Assembly: GCA_030267565.1 (NCBI GenBank)
Contig: BRXU01000063.1
Coordinates: forward strand, 156,701-220,700
Reading direction: 5' to 3'
Source: Pleodorina starrii
Taxonomy: Eukaryota > Chlorophyta > Chlorophyceae > Chlamydomonadales > Volvocaceae
Length of the DNA: 64,000 bases
Shown here: positions 1 through 9,864 of the stretch, piece after piece
Numbering within the stretch: position 1 is the stretch's first letter
Layout: every line of letters starts with the position of its first letter
The notes under the pieces: generated by a model
Told to the model about the DNA's origin: nothing
The model's database searches: none
The model's input: the letters and a program-made list of their open reading frames with translations, nothing else
Translations under genes and position numbers: made by a program

Positions 1-696
1 GCCCGGCCCGGACCCGCCGGTGACCCCGGGTCGCGGGGCGTCGTCCTCGGCCCCCTCCGTCCCCACGTGCACGGAGACGCCGTCCAGGGGCACGCCGTCG
101 TAGACGCAGCCCCCGCACGTCTCCGACATCCCGTAGGTGACGACCACCCGGACGTCGGCGGCCCGGGCGGCCGCCAGCAGCCGCGGGGGAGCGGCCGAGC
201 CGCCGAGCAGGACCGCGGAGAAGCTCTTCAGCGCGGAGACCGCGTCCCCGTTGCGCACCCCGGAGGCCGGTTCCAGGATCCGCTGCAGCTGGGTGGGCAC
301 GAGCGAGGTGAAGCGCACGGGGTCCTCCAGCTCCTCGGCCGCCGCCGCGAAGGCCTCGGGGGTGAAGCGGGCCGCGGGGTCGAGGACCACGGGGTCCGTC
401 CCGGCGTAGAGGGAGCGCACGAGCACCTGGAGCCCGGCCACGTAGTGGACGGGCAGCGCGAGCAGCCACTGGCCCACCCCGCCGGTGCGCACCGCGGTGG
501 CCATCGAGGACGCCGCGAGCGCGTCCCGGGTGAGGACCGTGCGCTTGGCCCGGCCCGTGGAGCCGGAGGTCCGCACGACGACGGCGGGGCCCTCCCGGCC
601 CAGCGCGCGGGTCAGTGGGGACAGCAGCCGCAGGGGGTCGCCGGGCACGGGCCCGTCGAGGACCACGGCGTCGCCGGGGACGATCAGTTCGGCCAT
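1..696 (-). CDS. menE: o-succinylbenzoate-CoA ligase MenE (C-terminus outside window)
   Basis: Activates o-succinylbenzoate to its CoA thioester, the menaquinone step before MenB. The 232 visible residues start at the ATG at 696, preceded by a strong GAGGAGGAG ribosome site. The adenylate-forming P-loop is visible as TSGSTGRAKRT near residue 48, followed by a conserved ALPVHYVAGLQ stretch, and a TYGMSET core motif near residue 205. The frame is open to the window edge, so the C-terminal lid domain is missing here. It lies 71 bp downstream of menB on the same strand. The SGSTG motif identifies the ANL superfamily; the MenE assignment rests on the short N-terminus and the menB neighbour. Confidence 0.9.
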   Translation of the reverse strand, partial: MAELIVPGDAVVLDGPVPGDPLRLLSPLTRALGREGPAVVVRTSGSTGRAKRTVLTRDALAASSMATAVRTGGVGQWLLALPVHYVAGLQVLVRSLYAGTDPVVLDPAARFTPEAFAAAAEELEDPVRFTSLVPTQLQRILEPASGVRNGDAVSALKSFSAVLLGGSAAPPRLLAAARAADVRVVVTYGMSETCGGCVYDGVPLDGVSVHVGTEGAEDDAPRPGVTGGSGPG

Positions 697-767
697 CGCG
701 GGTCTCCTCCTCGCGCCGCCGGTCGGCTCCCGACCCGGGGACGGGTCGTGCACCGGCGGCAGCCGGC

Positions 768-1745
768 CTAGAAGTAGTAGGGGAAGCCGGACCAGTCCGG
801 GTCGCGCTTGCCCAGGAACGCGTCCCGGCCCTCGACGGCCTCGTCGGTCATGTACGCCATGCGGGTCGCCTCGCCGGCGAAGACCTGCTGGCCGACCATC
901 CCGTCGTCGGGCAGGTTGAAGGCGAACTTCAGCATCCGGATCGCCTGCGGGGACTGGGCCGCCACGTCCCGGGCGGCGGCGATCGCCGCGTCCTCCAGCT
1001 CCGCGTGCGGGACGACCTCGTTGACCGCGCCCATCTCGAGCATCCGCTGCGCGTCGTACTCCCGGGCGAGGAAGAAGATCTCGCGGGCCGCCTTCTGCCC
1101 CACCTGCCGGGCGAGCAGCGCGGAGCCGTAGCCGGCGTCGAAGGAGCCGACGGTGGCGTCCGTCTGCTTGAACCGCCCGTGCTCCCGGGACGCGATCGTG
1201 AGGTCGCAGACCACGTGCAGGGAGTGCCCGCCGCCCGCGGCCCACCCGGGGACGGCGGCGATGACCACCTTGGGCATGGTGCGGATCAGGCGCTGCACCT
1301 CGAGGATGTGCAGCCGCCCGGCGCGGGCCGGGTCGATGCTCTCGGCGGTCTCGCCCCCGGCGTAGCGGTAGCCGTCGCGGCCGCGGATGCGCTGGTCCCC
1401 GCCGGAGCAGAACGCCCAGCCGCCGTCCTTGGCGGAGGGCCCGTTGCCGGTGAGGACCACGGCGCCCACGTCCGAGCTCATCCGCGCGTGGTCGAGCGCG
1501 CGGTAGAGCTCGTCGACGGTGCCCGGCCGGAAGGCGTTGCGCACCTCCGGGCGGTCGAAGGCGATCCGCACCCACGGCAGGTCCCGGAGCACCGCGCCGT
1601 CCGCGTCCCGCTCCACACCGCGGTGGTAGGTGAGGTCCTGCAGGTCCTGGAAGCCCTCGACGGTCCGCCACTGCACGGGGTCGAAGAGCTCCGAGACCTG
1701 CTCGGGGAGGTGGTTGCTGGCGGGGGTCGGGGTCGCGTCGGTCAC
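768..1745 (-). CDS. menB: 1,4-dihydroxy-2-naphthoyl-CoA synthase MenB
   Basis: Crotonase-fold enzyme closing the second ring of the naphthoquinone (o-succinylbenzoyl-CoA to DHNA-CoA). The 325-residue product shows CSGGDQRIRG, the oxyanion-hole stretch GWAAGGGHSLHVVCDL, and the MenB-specific VGSFDAGYGS loop, and ends in the typical FPYYF. A GTG start at 1745 is preferred: TAGACT lies 7 nt upstream and no Shine-Dalgarno is present, so the message is probably leaderless. menE follows downstream on the same strand. Length and motifs are normal for actinobacterial MenB; confidence is high. Confidence 0.97.
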   Translation of the reverse strand: MTDATPTPASNHLPEQVSELFDPVQWRTVEGFQDLQDLTYHRGVERDADGAVLRDLPWVRIAFDRPEVRNAFRPGTVDELYRALDHARMSSDVGAVVLTGNGPSAKDGGWAFCSGGDQRIRGRDGYRYAGGETAESIDPARAGRLHILEVQRLIRTMPKVVIAAVPGWAAGGGHSLHVVCDLTIASREHGRFKQTDATVGSFDAGYGSALLARQVGQKAAREIFFLAREYDAQRMLEMGAVNEVVPHAELEDAAIAAARDVAAQSPQAIRMLKFAFNLPDDGMVGQQVFAGEATRMAYMTDEAVEGRDAFLGKRDPDWSGFPYYF

Positions 1746-1752
1746 GGGTCCG

Positions 1753-1758
1753 AGTCTA
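1753..1758 (-). promoter_or_regulatory. -10 box TAGACT of leaderless menB
   Basis: TAGACT reads toward menB and ends 7 nt before the GTG, so transcription would start at or next to the start codon. No clear -35 box is seen. Confidence 0.6.
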
Positions 1759-1855
1759 CGGGGACTTCTCCGCCGGCCTCGAGACCGCCCCCCGGACCGT
1801 CAGCGACGGTGCGGTGGAGGGCGGGAGGAGAACGCCCCACGACAGCCACCGGCCG

Positions 1856-4333
1856 TCAGGCCGGGATCGCGCCAGCGGCGCCCGCCAGCAGCGCCCGCAC
1901 CTCCGCGGCGGACCCGCACGCCAGGGCCCGCCGCGCGAGGTCCTGCGCACCGGCCAGCGTCACGTCCCGCAGGCGCGCCTTGACGAGGGCCACCCGGGTG
2001 GGCACCACGCTGAGCTCCTCGACGCCCAGCCCGGCGAGCACCACCGCCGCGGCCGGGTCACCGGCGAGGGCGCCGCACACCGCGACGTGCGTGCCCTCGG
2101 GCACCTCGGCGCACACCCGGGCCACCAGGTCGAGCACCACGGGCTGCCGGGCGTCCGCCAGCGCCGAGACCGCGGTGTTGCCCCGCTCGGCGGCCATCGT
2201 GTACTGCGCGAGGTCGTTGGTGCCGATGCTCACGAAGTCGAGCCCCTGCGCCACATGGCGGACGGCCAGGGCCGCGGCCGGGACCTCGATCATGACGCCG
2301 ACCCTCATGCCCGCCGGGCGGCCGCCGATCGCCGAGGTGGCCTCGTCGAGCCGCTCCAGCGCCCACGCCACCTCCTCGGCGGTGCTGACCATGGGGAACA
2401 TGACGTGCACCGGGTGGTCCCGGGCCACCAGACAGATCGCGGTCAGCTGGTCGCGGAGCACCTCCGGTGCCCGCCGCATGAGCCGGAGCCCGCGCTCGCC
2501 GAGGAACGGGTTCGCCTCGTCGGGCGCCGGCAGGAAGGACAGCGGCTTGTCGCCGCCGACGTCCCAGGTGCGGACGGTCACCGGCCGCCCGGCGAACGCC
2601 TCGGCGATCCCGGCGAACGCGACCGCCTGCGCCTCGACCGACGGGGCGTCGTCCAGGTGGCCGAACAGGACCTCGGTGCGCAGCAGCCCGCACCCCTGCG
2701 CGCCGAACGCGACGGCCCGGCCGGCGTCGGCGGGCGTCGTGACGTTGGCGAGCACCGGCACCGGGTGGCCGTCCGCCGTCGCGCCCGGTTCGCGGGCGGT
2801 GGCCAGGACGCGCTCGGCCTCGACGGCCCGGGCGGCCGACAGCTCGCGGAGGGAGCGCCGGGTGCTCTCGTCGGGGTCGACGACGAACCGCCGGGCCCGC
2901 GCGTCGAAGCCGACGACGGTGCCGGGTGCCACAGCGGCCGCGGCCGGCCCGGCGTCGTGGTACACCGGGATGCCGCGTGAGCGGGCGACGAGGACGCCGT
3001 GGCCGGTGTCCCCGCCCGCCAGCGTGACCACGCCCGCGACCCGGTGCGGGTCCAGCGTCGCCGCCGTTGCGGCGTCGAGCTCCCGCACGACGAGGACCGC
3101 GGGCGGACCCTCGGCCGGGACGGCGTCCTCGGGCGCGCCGGCTCCGGCCAGTGCGGCGAGCATCCGCTGCCGCACGCTGCGGACGTCCTCGGCGCGCGCC
3201 CGCAGGTAGGGGTCGTCCATCGCCTCGAGCTCTCCGCCCAGCGCGGAGAGCCGGTCCTCCCACGCCGTGGGCGCGGGCGCGCCGGCGGCGATGCCGGCGG
3301 AGACCGCCTCGATCAGGCCGGGGTCGACGAGCAGGGCCTCGTGGGCCTCGAGGACGGCGCCCACCGGGCCGGGGCCCCCGGTGGCGGAACGGCGCAGTGC
3401 GGCCAGCTCGGCGAGTGCGCGGGCGACGGCCGCGTCCGAGCGCCGCTGCTCCTCGGCAGGCCCGCCCGGCCGGTAGCCGGAGAGGTCGATCGCGCCGCCC
3501 CGCACCACCGCCGGGCCGAGGGCGACGTCGCCGCCCGGTCCGGCGGCGGGCGGCACGGGCACGACCGTCGGACCGGCCGACCCGGGGGCCGCCGGGGGCG
3601 CCTGGTCGGAGGGCCGGTCGCCCCAGGAGTCCGCGGCCAGCGCCCGCACCGCCTCGGTCAACGACTCGGCGCCGGGTCCGGACGCCTCGAAGCGCAGCCG
3701 GTCGCCCTGCCGGACGGCGAGCGTCACGAGCCCGGAGAGGCTGCGGGCGTCGACCGGACCGCGGCCCGTGCGCAGGTTCGTGACCACGGCGGCCGCGTCG
3801 GCGGCCCGCACGAGGCCGACCAGCCGGGCGGCCGGGCGCGCGTGCAGGCCGTGCGGGGTGTCCACGGGCAGCTCGGCGACGACCTCGGGTGCCGCGGGCG
3901 GCGCCGTCGTGCGCGCCGTCGACGGGTCCGCCGCCTCCCCCAGGTGATCCAGCTTGGCGGCCAGTCCGCGGCCGGCCTCCTCGAGCACCGCGTCCAGCGG
4001 CGCGCCGGTCGCGGCCGTCACCACGGCGGCGACCAGCCCCTCGACGAGCGGAGCGGGCGACAGGCGCACCCGCTCGGCGACGTCGGGCGGCACGAGCTCC
4101 CGCGCCATCTCCGCGCTGAGCACGGCGCTGCCGAGGTCGAGGAGCACCAGCACGCCGTCCGGTGAGTCGACGGCGGTGATGGCGTCGGCGACCGCGACGG
4201 CGTCCGTGCCGAACCCGGCGCCGGCACCCGCCGCCACGGCGATCGGCGGGCGCTCCGCGACCATCTCGCAGGCCAGCTCGACGGCCGCCTCGGCCAGCGC
4301 GCGGCTGTGCGAGACGACGACGATGCCGATCAC
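1856..4333 (-). CDS. dhaM: DhaM-HPr-Enzyme I fusion, PTS-type dihydroxyacetone kinase phosphotransfer subunit
   Basis: Passes phosphate from PEP to the ADP held by DhaL, driving dihydroxyacetone phosphorylation. The 825 residues contain, in order: a mannose-type EIIA domain (1 to about 130, phospho-acceptor His9 in VVVSHSRAL), an HPr domain (about 153-240, GLHARPA with His164), and a complete Enzyme I (about 270-825, GGDTGHGVLVAR with His445, a PEP-binding barrel with TWDVGGDKP, SIGTNDLAQYTMA, and VCGALAGDP near the end). E. coli DhaM is about 470 residues with a shortened EI, so this one can probably autophosphorylate from PEP. The GTG start overlaps the dhaL stop by 4 bp (GTGA), so the two are translationally coupled. 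Confidence 0.95.
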   Translation of the reverse strand: MIGIVVVSHSRALAEAAVELACEMVAERPPIAVAAGAGAGFGTDAVAVADAITAVDSPDGVLVLLDLGSAVLSAEMARELVPPDVAERVRLSPAPLVEGLVAAVVTAATGAPLDAVLEEAGRGLAAKLDHLGEAADPSTARTTAPPAAPEVVAELPVDTPHGLHARPAARLVGLVRAADAAAVVTNLRTGRGPVDARSLSGLVTLAVRQGDRLRFEASGPGAESLTEAVRALAADSWGDRPSDQAPPAAPGSAGPTVVPVPPAAGPGGDVALGPAVVRGGAIDLSGYRPGGPAEEQRRSDAAVARALAELAALRRSATGGPGPVGAVLEAHEALLVDPGLIEAVSAGIAAGAPAPTAWEDRLSALGGELEAMDDPYLRARAEDVRSVRQRMLAALAGAGAPEDAVPAEGPPAVLVVRELDAATAATLDPHRVAGVVTLAGGDTGHGVLVARSRGIPVYHDAGPAAAAVAPGTVVGFDARARRFVVDPDESTRRSLRELSAARAVEAERVLATAREPGATADGHPVPVLANVTTPADAGRAVAFGAQGCGLLRTEVLFGHLDDAPSVEAQAVAFAGIAEAFAGRPVTVRTWDVGGDKPLSFLPAPDEANPFLGERGLRLMRRAPEVLRDQLTAICLVARDHPVHVMFPMVSTAEEVAWALERLDEATSAIGGRPAGMRVGVMIEVPAAALAVRHVAQGLDFVSIGTNDLAQYTMAAERGNTAVSALADARQPVVLDLVARVCAEVPEGTHVAVCGALAGDPAAAVVLAGLGVEELSVVPTRVALVKARLRDVTLAGAQDLARRALACGSAAEVRALLAGAAGAIPA

Positions 4334-4962
4334 GGCAGGCTGTCGGCGGCGGACCGCAGCAGCAGCGCCGTGCTGGTGGCGCCCGGGTCCTGGTGCCCGG
4401 CGCTGCGCTGGCCCAGGTAGCTGGCCCGGCCCTTGCGGGCCACGAGCGGGATCGTCGCGGCGCAGCCCGCCTCGGCCGCGTCGGCCGCGGCGGACAGCGC
4501 GTCGGCGATGCCGGCGCCCCCGGCCACCGCCGCGTCGTAGGCGTCGAGTGCCGGGACCAGGGCGTCCACCATCGTCTTGTCGCCCTGCTGGGCCTTGCCC
4601 CGGGCGACCACGCCCTCCAGCCCGGCCCGCAGCGCCCCGCCCAGCGCGGCGGCGTCGACGGCCTGCCCATCGGCCAGCCCGCCGCCGACCCGCAGGAAGA
4701 ACGTGCCGTACAGCGGGCCGCTGGCCCCGCCGACGGTGCTGACCAGGGTCATGCCGGCCTTCTTCAGCATCGCGCCGGCGTCCCCGGCACCGCCCGCGTC
4801 CAGCGCGCCGACGACCGCCCGCATGCCACGGTCCATGTTGCTCCCGTGGTCGGCGTCGCCGATGGCGGAGTCGAGCTCCGTGAGCTCGGCGGCGTGGTCG
4901 TGGACGACCTCCGCGAACCTCCGCAGCCAGCGGTCGAGACCCTCGGCGGTGACCTCCGGCAT
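4330..4962 (-). CDS. dhaL: dihydroxyacetone kinase ADP-binding subunit DhaL
   Basis: Holds ADP as a bound coenzyme, accepts phosphate from DhaM and transfers it to dihydroxyacetone bound by DhaK. The 210-residue protein has the Mg-ADP motif AIGDADHGSNM (Asp residues ligating Mg2+), the helical-barrel glycine loop TVGGASGPLYGTFF, and GDKTMVDAL. The ATG at 4962 shares one base with the dhaK stop (TGATG) and its own stop overlaps the dhaM start, so the three genes form one tightly coupled operon. The length is normal for PTS-type DhaL. Confidence 0.96.
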   Translation of the reverse strand: MPEVTAEGLDRWLRRFAEVVHDHAAELTELDSAIGDADHGSNMDRGMRAVVGALDAGGAGDAGAMLKKAGMTLVSTVGGASGPLYGTFFLRVGGGLADGQAVDAAALGGALRAGLEGVVARGKAQQGDKTMVDALVPALDAYDAAVAGGAGIADALSAAADAAEAGCAATIPLVARKGRASYLGQRSAGHQDPGATSTALLLRSAADSLP

Positions 4963-5972
4963 CACGTGCCCCAGCGCAGGCCGGGGGTGTTGACCGGCGC
5001 GTCCCACAGGCGGACGACCTCGTCGTCCGCGCGCAGCAGGGTCACGGAGCAGCCGGCCATGTCCAGCGAGGTGATGTAGTTGCCGACCAGGCTGCGGGCG
5101 ACCGGGATGCCGGCCTTCTGCAGCAGCTGCTGCACCTCGGAGTACATGATGTACAGCTCGATCAGCGGCGTGCCGCCCATGCCGTTGAGGAACGCGATCA
5201 CCGGGGCGCCGTCGGCCGCGGGCAGGTCGGCCAGGACCGGCTCGACGAGCATGGCCGCGACCTCCCGCGCGGGAGCGATCGGCCGCCGTTCGCGTCCGGG
5301 CTCGCCGTGGATGCCGATGCCGACCTCGATCTCGTTCTCGCCGAGCTCGAACGTCGGCCTGCCCGCGGCCGGGACCGTGCACGAGGTGAGCGCCATGCCC
5401 ATGCTGCGCCCCTTCTCGTCGACCCGCCGCGCGATGTCGGCGACCTCGGCGAGCGGACGGCCCTCCTCGGCGGCCGCACCGGCGATCTTCTCCAGCAGCA
5501 CGGTGACCCCCACGCCGCGACGTCCGGCGGTGTACAGGCTGTCCTGCACGGCGACGTCGTCGTCGGTGACGACCGAGACCACCTCGACACCGTTCTCGGC
5601 GGCGAGCTCGGCGGCCATCTCGAAGTTCATGACGTCGCCGGTGTAGTTCTTCACGATGTGCAGGACGCCGGCGCCGCCGTCGACGCCGAGGGTCGCGGCG
5701 AGCATCTGGTCCGGCACCGGGGAGGTGAACACCTCGCCGGCGCAGGCCGCGTCCAGCATCCCCGGGCCCACGAACCCGCCGTGCATCGGCTCGTGTCCGG
5801 AGCCGCCGCCGGACACCAGGCCCACCTTGCCGCGCCGGGGCGCGTCGGCGCGGAAGACGACGCGGTTGGAGTGGTCGACGCGCAGGCGGTCCCCGTGCGC
5901 CGCCTGCATGCCGAGCAGGGCCTCCCGGACGACGTCGGCCGGGTCGTTGATGAGCTTCTTCATGTGCCCCAT
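4962..5972 (-). CDS. dhaK: dihydroxyacetone kinase substrate-binding subunit DhaK
   Basis: Binds dihydroxyacetone covalently through a histidine hemiaminal. The 336-residue protein has [16 protein letters not shown] near residue 54 and the IGIHGEPG motif with His222, which corresponds to the substrate-binding His of E. coli DhaK. The ATG at 5972 has GGAG 7 nt upstream; an in-frame ATG at 5963 (MKKLIND, the classical family start) is also possible. First gene of the dhaKLM operon. No dhaR/dhaS-type regulator is visible. The 113 bp to the divergent hydrolase contain a short inverted repeat ACAGT-N8-ACTGT at 6000-6017, too weak to call an operator. Confidence 0.96.
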   Translation of the reverse strand: MGHMKKLINDPADVVREALLGMQAAHGDRLRVDHSNRVVFRADAPRRGKVGLVSGGGSGHEPMHGGFVGPGMLDAACAGEVFTSPVPDQMLAATLGVDGGAGVLHIVKNYTGDVMNFEMAAELAAENGVEVVSVVTDDDVAVQDSLYTAGRRGVGVTVLLEKIAGAAAEEGRPLAEVADIARRVDEKGRSMGMALTSCTVPAAGRPTFELGENEIEVGIGIHGEPGRERRPIAPAREVAAMLVEPVLADLPAADGAPVIAFLNGMGGTPLIELYIMYSEVQQLLQKAGIPVARSLVGNYITSLDMAGCSVTLLRADDEVVRLWDAPVNTPGLRWGT

Positions 5973-6085
5973 CCGACCACTCCGCCGGTGGTCGTGACAA
6001 CAGTTCCGGACGACTGTGGGGCATTGAGTCCTCGGCGCGCGACGAGAGCGCCGTCCCCCGGCGGCCGAGACCCTAAGCTCGGAGG

Positions 6086-6895
6086 ATGGCTGAGATCCGG
6101 ACGAGCACCCTGCACACCACCGCTGTCGGGGACGACGGCGACCGCGTCGTCTTCCTGCACGGTCTGTTCGGCCGGGGCAAGAACTTCACCCGGATCGCCA
6201 AGGACCTCCAGCCGGACTTCCGGAGCCTGCTCGTGGACCTGCCCAACCACGGCGGGTCCGCGTGGACGGACCGGGTGGACTACGAGCAGATGGCGGACTC
6301 CGTGGCCGAGACCCTGCGCGACGACTTCGCCGCGGCGGGGCCGGTCGCCGTCGTCGGGCACTCCCTCGGCGGCAAGGTGGCGATGGTGCTGGCGCTGCGG
6401 CACCCGGAGCTCGTCTCCCGGCTCGTCGTGGTGGACATCGCCCCCGCCCGGGCCGGGGGCGGCGAGGGCGAGTTCGCCCACCTGCTGGACAGCCTCGCGG
6501 CCGTGGACCTCACGGCCGTCGAGCGCCGCTCGGACGCGGACGAGGCCCTCCGGGGGCCCATCCCGTGGGACACCACCCGGAGCTTCCTGCTGCAGAACCT
6601 GCGCAGGGGCCCGGAGGGCCTCTCCTGGGAGCCGAACCTCGAGCTGCTGCGGTCGAGCCTGGACACCATCGGCGGCTTCCCGGACACCGGGGACGCCGTG
6701 TACGAGGGGCCGGTGCTCTGGGTCGCCGGCGGGCGCTCGGACTACGTCCGCGACGAGCACGCGCCGGTCATGCGCCGGCTGTTCCCCCGGGCGCACCGGG
6801 TGACGATCCGCGAGGCCGGCCACTGGGTCCACTCGCAGGAGCCGGAGCAGTTCGCCGCGGTGCTGCGCGGGTTCCTGGCCCGCACCGGGCCCTGA
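6086..6895 (+). CDS. alpha/beta-fold hydrolase, YbfF-like esterase
   Basis: A 269-residue alpha/beta hydrolase. The oxyanion loop [12 protein letters not shown], nucleophile elbow VGHSLGGK (catalytic Ser), VVVDIAPA after strand 6, and the C-terminal [13 protein letters not shown] with the catalytic His match the YbfF/ABHD11 esterase group closely. The physiological ester is unknown. TAAGCT at 6074-6079 lies 6 nt before the ATG, and the adjoining GGAGG is too close to serve as a ribosome site, so the gene looks leaderless. It sits among men genes, but the motifs fit YbfF better than MenH. Confidence 0.9.
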   Translation: MAEIRTSTLHTTAVGDDGDRVVFLHGLFGRGKNFTRIAKDLQPDFRSLLVDLPNHGGSAWTDRVDYEQMADSVAETLRDDFAAAGPVAVVGHSLGGKVAMVLALRHPELVSRLVVVDIAPARAGGGEGEFAHLLDSLAAVDLTAVERRSDADEALRGPIPWDTTRSFLLQNLRRGPEGLSWEPNLELLRSSLDTIGGFPDTGDAVYEGPVLWVAGGRSDYVRDEHAPVMRRLFPRAHRVTIREAGHWVHSQEPEQFAAVLRGFLARTGP

Positions 6896-6998
6896 CCGCC
6901 CTCCCCGCCCGGGGCGCGGCCGCCCCGGACGGTGCGCGCCGGGTGCGGCGGCCGCCGTCCGCCGCGGCCGGCCCCCGCGGCGGTGGGAGAGTGGGACG

Positions 6999-9575
6999 AT
7001 GAGCCCCGTCCCCTTCGACCTCGCCCGGATCGGCGCCGGCCTGCCGGTCGCCGGGGTGCTCGGCGAGCTCCGCGCGGCCCTCGCCGGCGGCGTCGCCGTG
7101 GTGCAGGCCCCGCCCGGCACCGGCAAGACCACCCTGGTGCCCCCGCTGGTCGCCGACCTGCTGCACGAGCGCGCCACGGGTCCCGGGCCCGGCCGGGTGG
7201 TCGTCACCCAGCCCCGCCGGGTCGCTGCCCGCGCGGCGGCCCGGCGGCTGGCGCACCTGGCCGGGACCCGGGTGGGCGCGCTCGTGGGCCACACGGTGCG
7301 CGGCGACCGGCGCACCGGGGCCGGCACCCTCGTCGAGTTCGTCACGCCCGGCGTGCTCCTGCGCCGGCTGCTGCAGGACCCCGGGCTGCCCGGGGTGGGC
7401 GCCGTGGTCCTCGACGAGGTCCACGAGCGCGGTCTCGAGTCCGACCTGCTCGTCGGCATGCTGGCCGAGGTCCGGCAGCTGCGCGAGGACCTGGTGCTCG
7501 TCGCGATGTCCGCGACCCTCGACGCCCCGCGCTTCGCCGGGCTGCTGGGCGAGGGCGTCCCGGCCCCCGTGGTCGACTGCCCGGCCGCCCTCCACCCGCT
7601 CACGGTCCGTTGGGCCCCGGCCCCCGGCCGGCGCACCGACGAGCGCGGGGTCACCCGCCCGTTCCTCGACCACGTCGCCCGGACCGCGGCCGACGCCCAC
7701 GCGCGGGCCCTGGCCCGGGACGGCGCCGCGGACGCGCTCGTGTTCGTCCCCGGGGCGTGGGAGGTCGCCCAGGTCGCCCGGCGGCTGCGGGAGACCTGCC
7801 GCGGGACCGAGGTGCTCGAGCTGCACGGCCGGGTCGGGGCCGCCGAGCAGGACCGGGCGACCTCGGGACGCCGGCCCGGGGACCCGCCCCGCGTGGTCGT
7901 CTCCACGTCCCTGGCCGAGTCCTCCCTGACGGTGCCGGGCGTGCGCCTCGTGGTCGACTCCGGGCTCTCCCGCGAGCCCCGGCGGGACGCCGGCCGCGGC
8001 ATGACGGGCCTGGTCACGGTGGCGGCCTCCCGGGCCTCGGCCGAGCAGCGGGCGGGCCGTGCCGCCCGGCTCGGGCCCGGGGAGGTCGTGCGCTGCTACG
8101 ACGAGCGGACCTGGGCCGCGATGCCCCGCCACCTCACCCCCGAGCTCGCGGCCGCCGACCTCACGGGCGCCGCGCTGCTGCTCGCCTGCTGGGGCGCCCC
8201 CGGCGGACGGGGCCTGCCCCTGCCGGACCCCCTGCCCGCGCCGGCCCTGGCCGACGCCGTCACCGTGCTGCACGGGCTCGGCGCGCTCGACGAGGACGGC
8301 CGGGCCACCGCCACCGGCCGGCTGCTCGCGGTGGTGCCCGTGGACCCGCGCCTGGCCCGCGGCCTGCTGGACGGCGCCCACGCGGTGGGCGCCCGGCCGG
8401 CGGCCGAGGTCGTCGCGATGGTCTCGGACGACCACCGTCCGCCCGGCGGGGACCTGACCCGCCTGCTCGCCGAGCTGCGCGCCGGGCGGGCCCCGGAGGC
8501 CCGCCGCTGGGCCGACGAGGCCCGCCGGCTGGAGCGGATCGCCACGGACCCCGCGTTCTCCGCAGCGCCCGCGCCGCCGGCGGCCGGGGACGTCCCGGCC
8601 GATTCCGTGACCGGTGCCGTCGTGGCGCTGGCCCTGCCGGAGCGGGTCGCCCGGAAGATGGGGGACACCTACCTGCTCGCCTCCGGGACCCGTGCGGGAC
8701 TGGCCCCGGGGAGCGGCCTGGCGGGCCACGAGTGGCTCGCCGTCGCGGACGTCACCCGGGCGTCCGGCCAGGCCGCCGCCGGGACCGGGGCGGTCGTGCG
8801 CGCCGCGGCGGCGCTCGACCGGCCCCTCGCCGAGCGCTGCGCCGAGCACCTGCTCACCGACGAGGTCCGCACCCGCTTCGAGGACGGGCGGGCGAGCGCC
8901 CGCCGGGTCCGGGCCCTCGGGGCGATCGAGCTGTCCTCGACCCCGGTGCGGCCCACCCCGGCGGCGGCCCGCGAGGCGGTGCGCGCCGCCCTGGCCGAGC
9001 AGGGCCTCGGCCTGCTCGGCTGGTCGGACGGCGCCGACCGGCTGAGGCGCCGGCTCGCGCTGCTCCACCACCGGCTCGGGGACCCGTGGCCCGACGTGTC
9101 CGACGCCGCCCTGCTCGACCGGCTCGACGAGTGGCTCGCCCCCGAGCTCGACGCCCTCGCCGCCGGCCGCCGGGTCGACCTCGCCCCGCCCCTGCGGCGG
9201 CTGCTCCCGTGGCCGGAGGCCGCCCGCCTCGACGAGCTCGCGCCCGAGCGGCTGACCGTGGCCAGCGGCTCCCGGGCCCGGATCGACTACCCGGCCGCCG
9301 ACGACCCCGCCGGCCGGCCCGTGGTCAGCGTCAAGCTCCAGGAGTGCTTCGGGTGGGCGGCGTCCCCGGCCGTGGCCGGCGGCCGGGTCCCGGTCCTCTT
9401 CCACCTGCTCTCCCCGGCGGGGCGGCCGCTGGCCGTGACCGACGACCTCGCCTCCTTCTGGTCCGGCCCCTACGCCCAGGTGCGCGCCGAGATGCGCGGC
9501 CGCTACCCCCGGCACCCCTGGCCCGAGGACCCCTGGACCGCGCCCGCGACCGCCCGCACCGCGCGCCGCTCCTGA
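6999..9575 (+). CDS. hrpB: ATP-dependent RNA helicase HrpB
   Basis: DExH-box helicase of 858 residues, close to the normal HrpB length. Walker A PPGTGKTTLVPP is near residue 40, the DEVH box in VLDEVHERGLE near 142, motif III as SATLDAPRF, motif VI region as EQRAGRAARLGPG, and an HrpB-type C-terminal domain fills the last third. HrpB in other bacteria is non-essential and poorly defined, linked to RNA metabolism. It stands alone, 103 bp after the hydrolase. The ATG at 6999 has a GGGA-type site and a weak GAGAGT box just upstream. Confidence 0.94.
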   Translation: MSPVPFDLARIGAGLPVAGVLGELRAALAGGVAVVQAPPGTGKTTLVPPLVADLLHERATGPGPGRVVVTQPRRVAARAAARRLAHLAGTRVGALVGHTVRGDRRTGAGTLVEFVTPGVLLRRLLQDPGLPGVGAVVLDEVHERGLESDLLVGMLAEVRQLREDLVLVAMSATLDAPRFAGLLGEGVPAPVVDCPAALHPLTVRWAPAPGRRTDERGVTRPFLDHVARTAADAHARALARDGAADALVFVPGAWEVAQVARRLRETCRGTEVLELHGRVGAAEQDRATSGRRPGDPPRVVVSTSLAESSLTVPGVRLVVDSGLSREPRRDAGRGMTGLVTVAASRASAEQRAGRAARLGPGEVVRCYDERTWAAMPRHLTPELAAADLTGAALLLACWGAPGGRGLPLPDPLPAPALADAVTVLHGLGALDEDGRATATGRLLAVVPVDPRLARGLLDGAHAVGARPAAEVVAMVSDDHRPPGGDLTRLLAELRAGRAPEARRWADEARRLERIATDPAFSAAPAPPAAGDVPADSVTGAVVALALPERVARKMGDTYLLASGTRAGLAPGSGLAGHEWLAVADVTRASGQAAAGTGAVVRAAAALDRPLAERCAEHLLTDEVRTRFEDGRASARRVRALGAIELSSTPVRPTPAAAREAVRAALAEQGLGLLGWSDGADRLRRRLALLHHRLGDPWPDVSDAALLDRLDEWLAPELDALAAGRRVDLAPPLRRLLPWPEAARLDELAPERLTVASGSRARIDYPAADDPAGRPVVSVKLQECFGWAASPAVAGGRVPVLFHLLSPAGRPLAVTDDLASFWSGPYAQVRAEMRGRYPRHPWPEDPWTAPATARTARRS

Positions 9576-9614
9576 GCCCGGACCCGTGCCCGGGCACGGC
9601 GGGTGGCGTCCCGG

Positions 9615-9630
9615 TGTGATCTGGGTTACG
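9615..9630 (+). promoter_or_regulatory. CRP/GlxR-like half-conserved site before the CitE-like gene
   Basis: TGTGATCTGGGTTACG resembles the CRP/GlxR pattern TGTGA-N6-TCACA with a degenerate right half. It lies in the 289 bp between hrpB and the CitE-like start; nothing else was recognised in that gap. Confidence 0.25.
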
Positions 9631-9864
9631 GTGGAGTCACCGCACCTGCCGAGCGCGTTGATCCAGCGCGCACGGACCGGCTCGCCCACCCCGCGATCCC
9701 CGGTCCGGGGCACGCACCGGCCGGACCCCCGCGACGCGATCGTTCCCGCGGGCCCGGCACCGGTCACGGTTCCGCCGGGCAGCACCTGCCCTCCCAGCAC
9801 GGGTGCCCCGGCACATCTGTCACACCGCAGCTCGCTGCACCTCACGGAGAACGGGTACGCCCTC

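Noticed and set aside
615..3209. An 864-codon plus-strand open frame.
   Set aside because: It is antisense to menB and dhaM, which have clear catalytic motifs.
6000..6017. ACAGT-N8-ACTGT as an operator of the dha operon.
   Set aside because: Five-base arms with an 8-bp spacer are common by chance and no regulator gene is adjacent.
6086..6895. The hydrolase as the missing MenH.
   Set aside because: Its motifs (HGLFG, GHSLGGK, GHWVH) match YbfF-type esterases; location near men genes is not enough.
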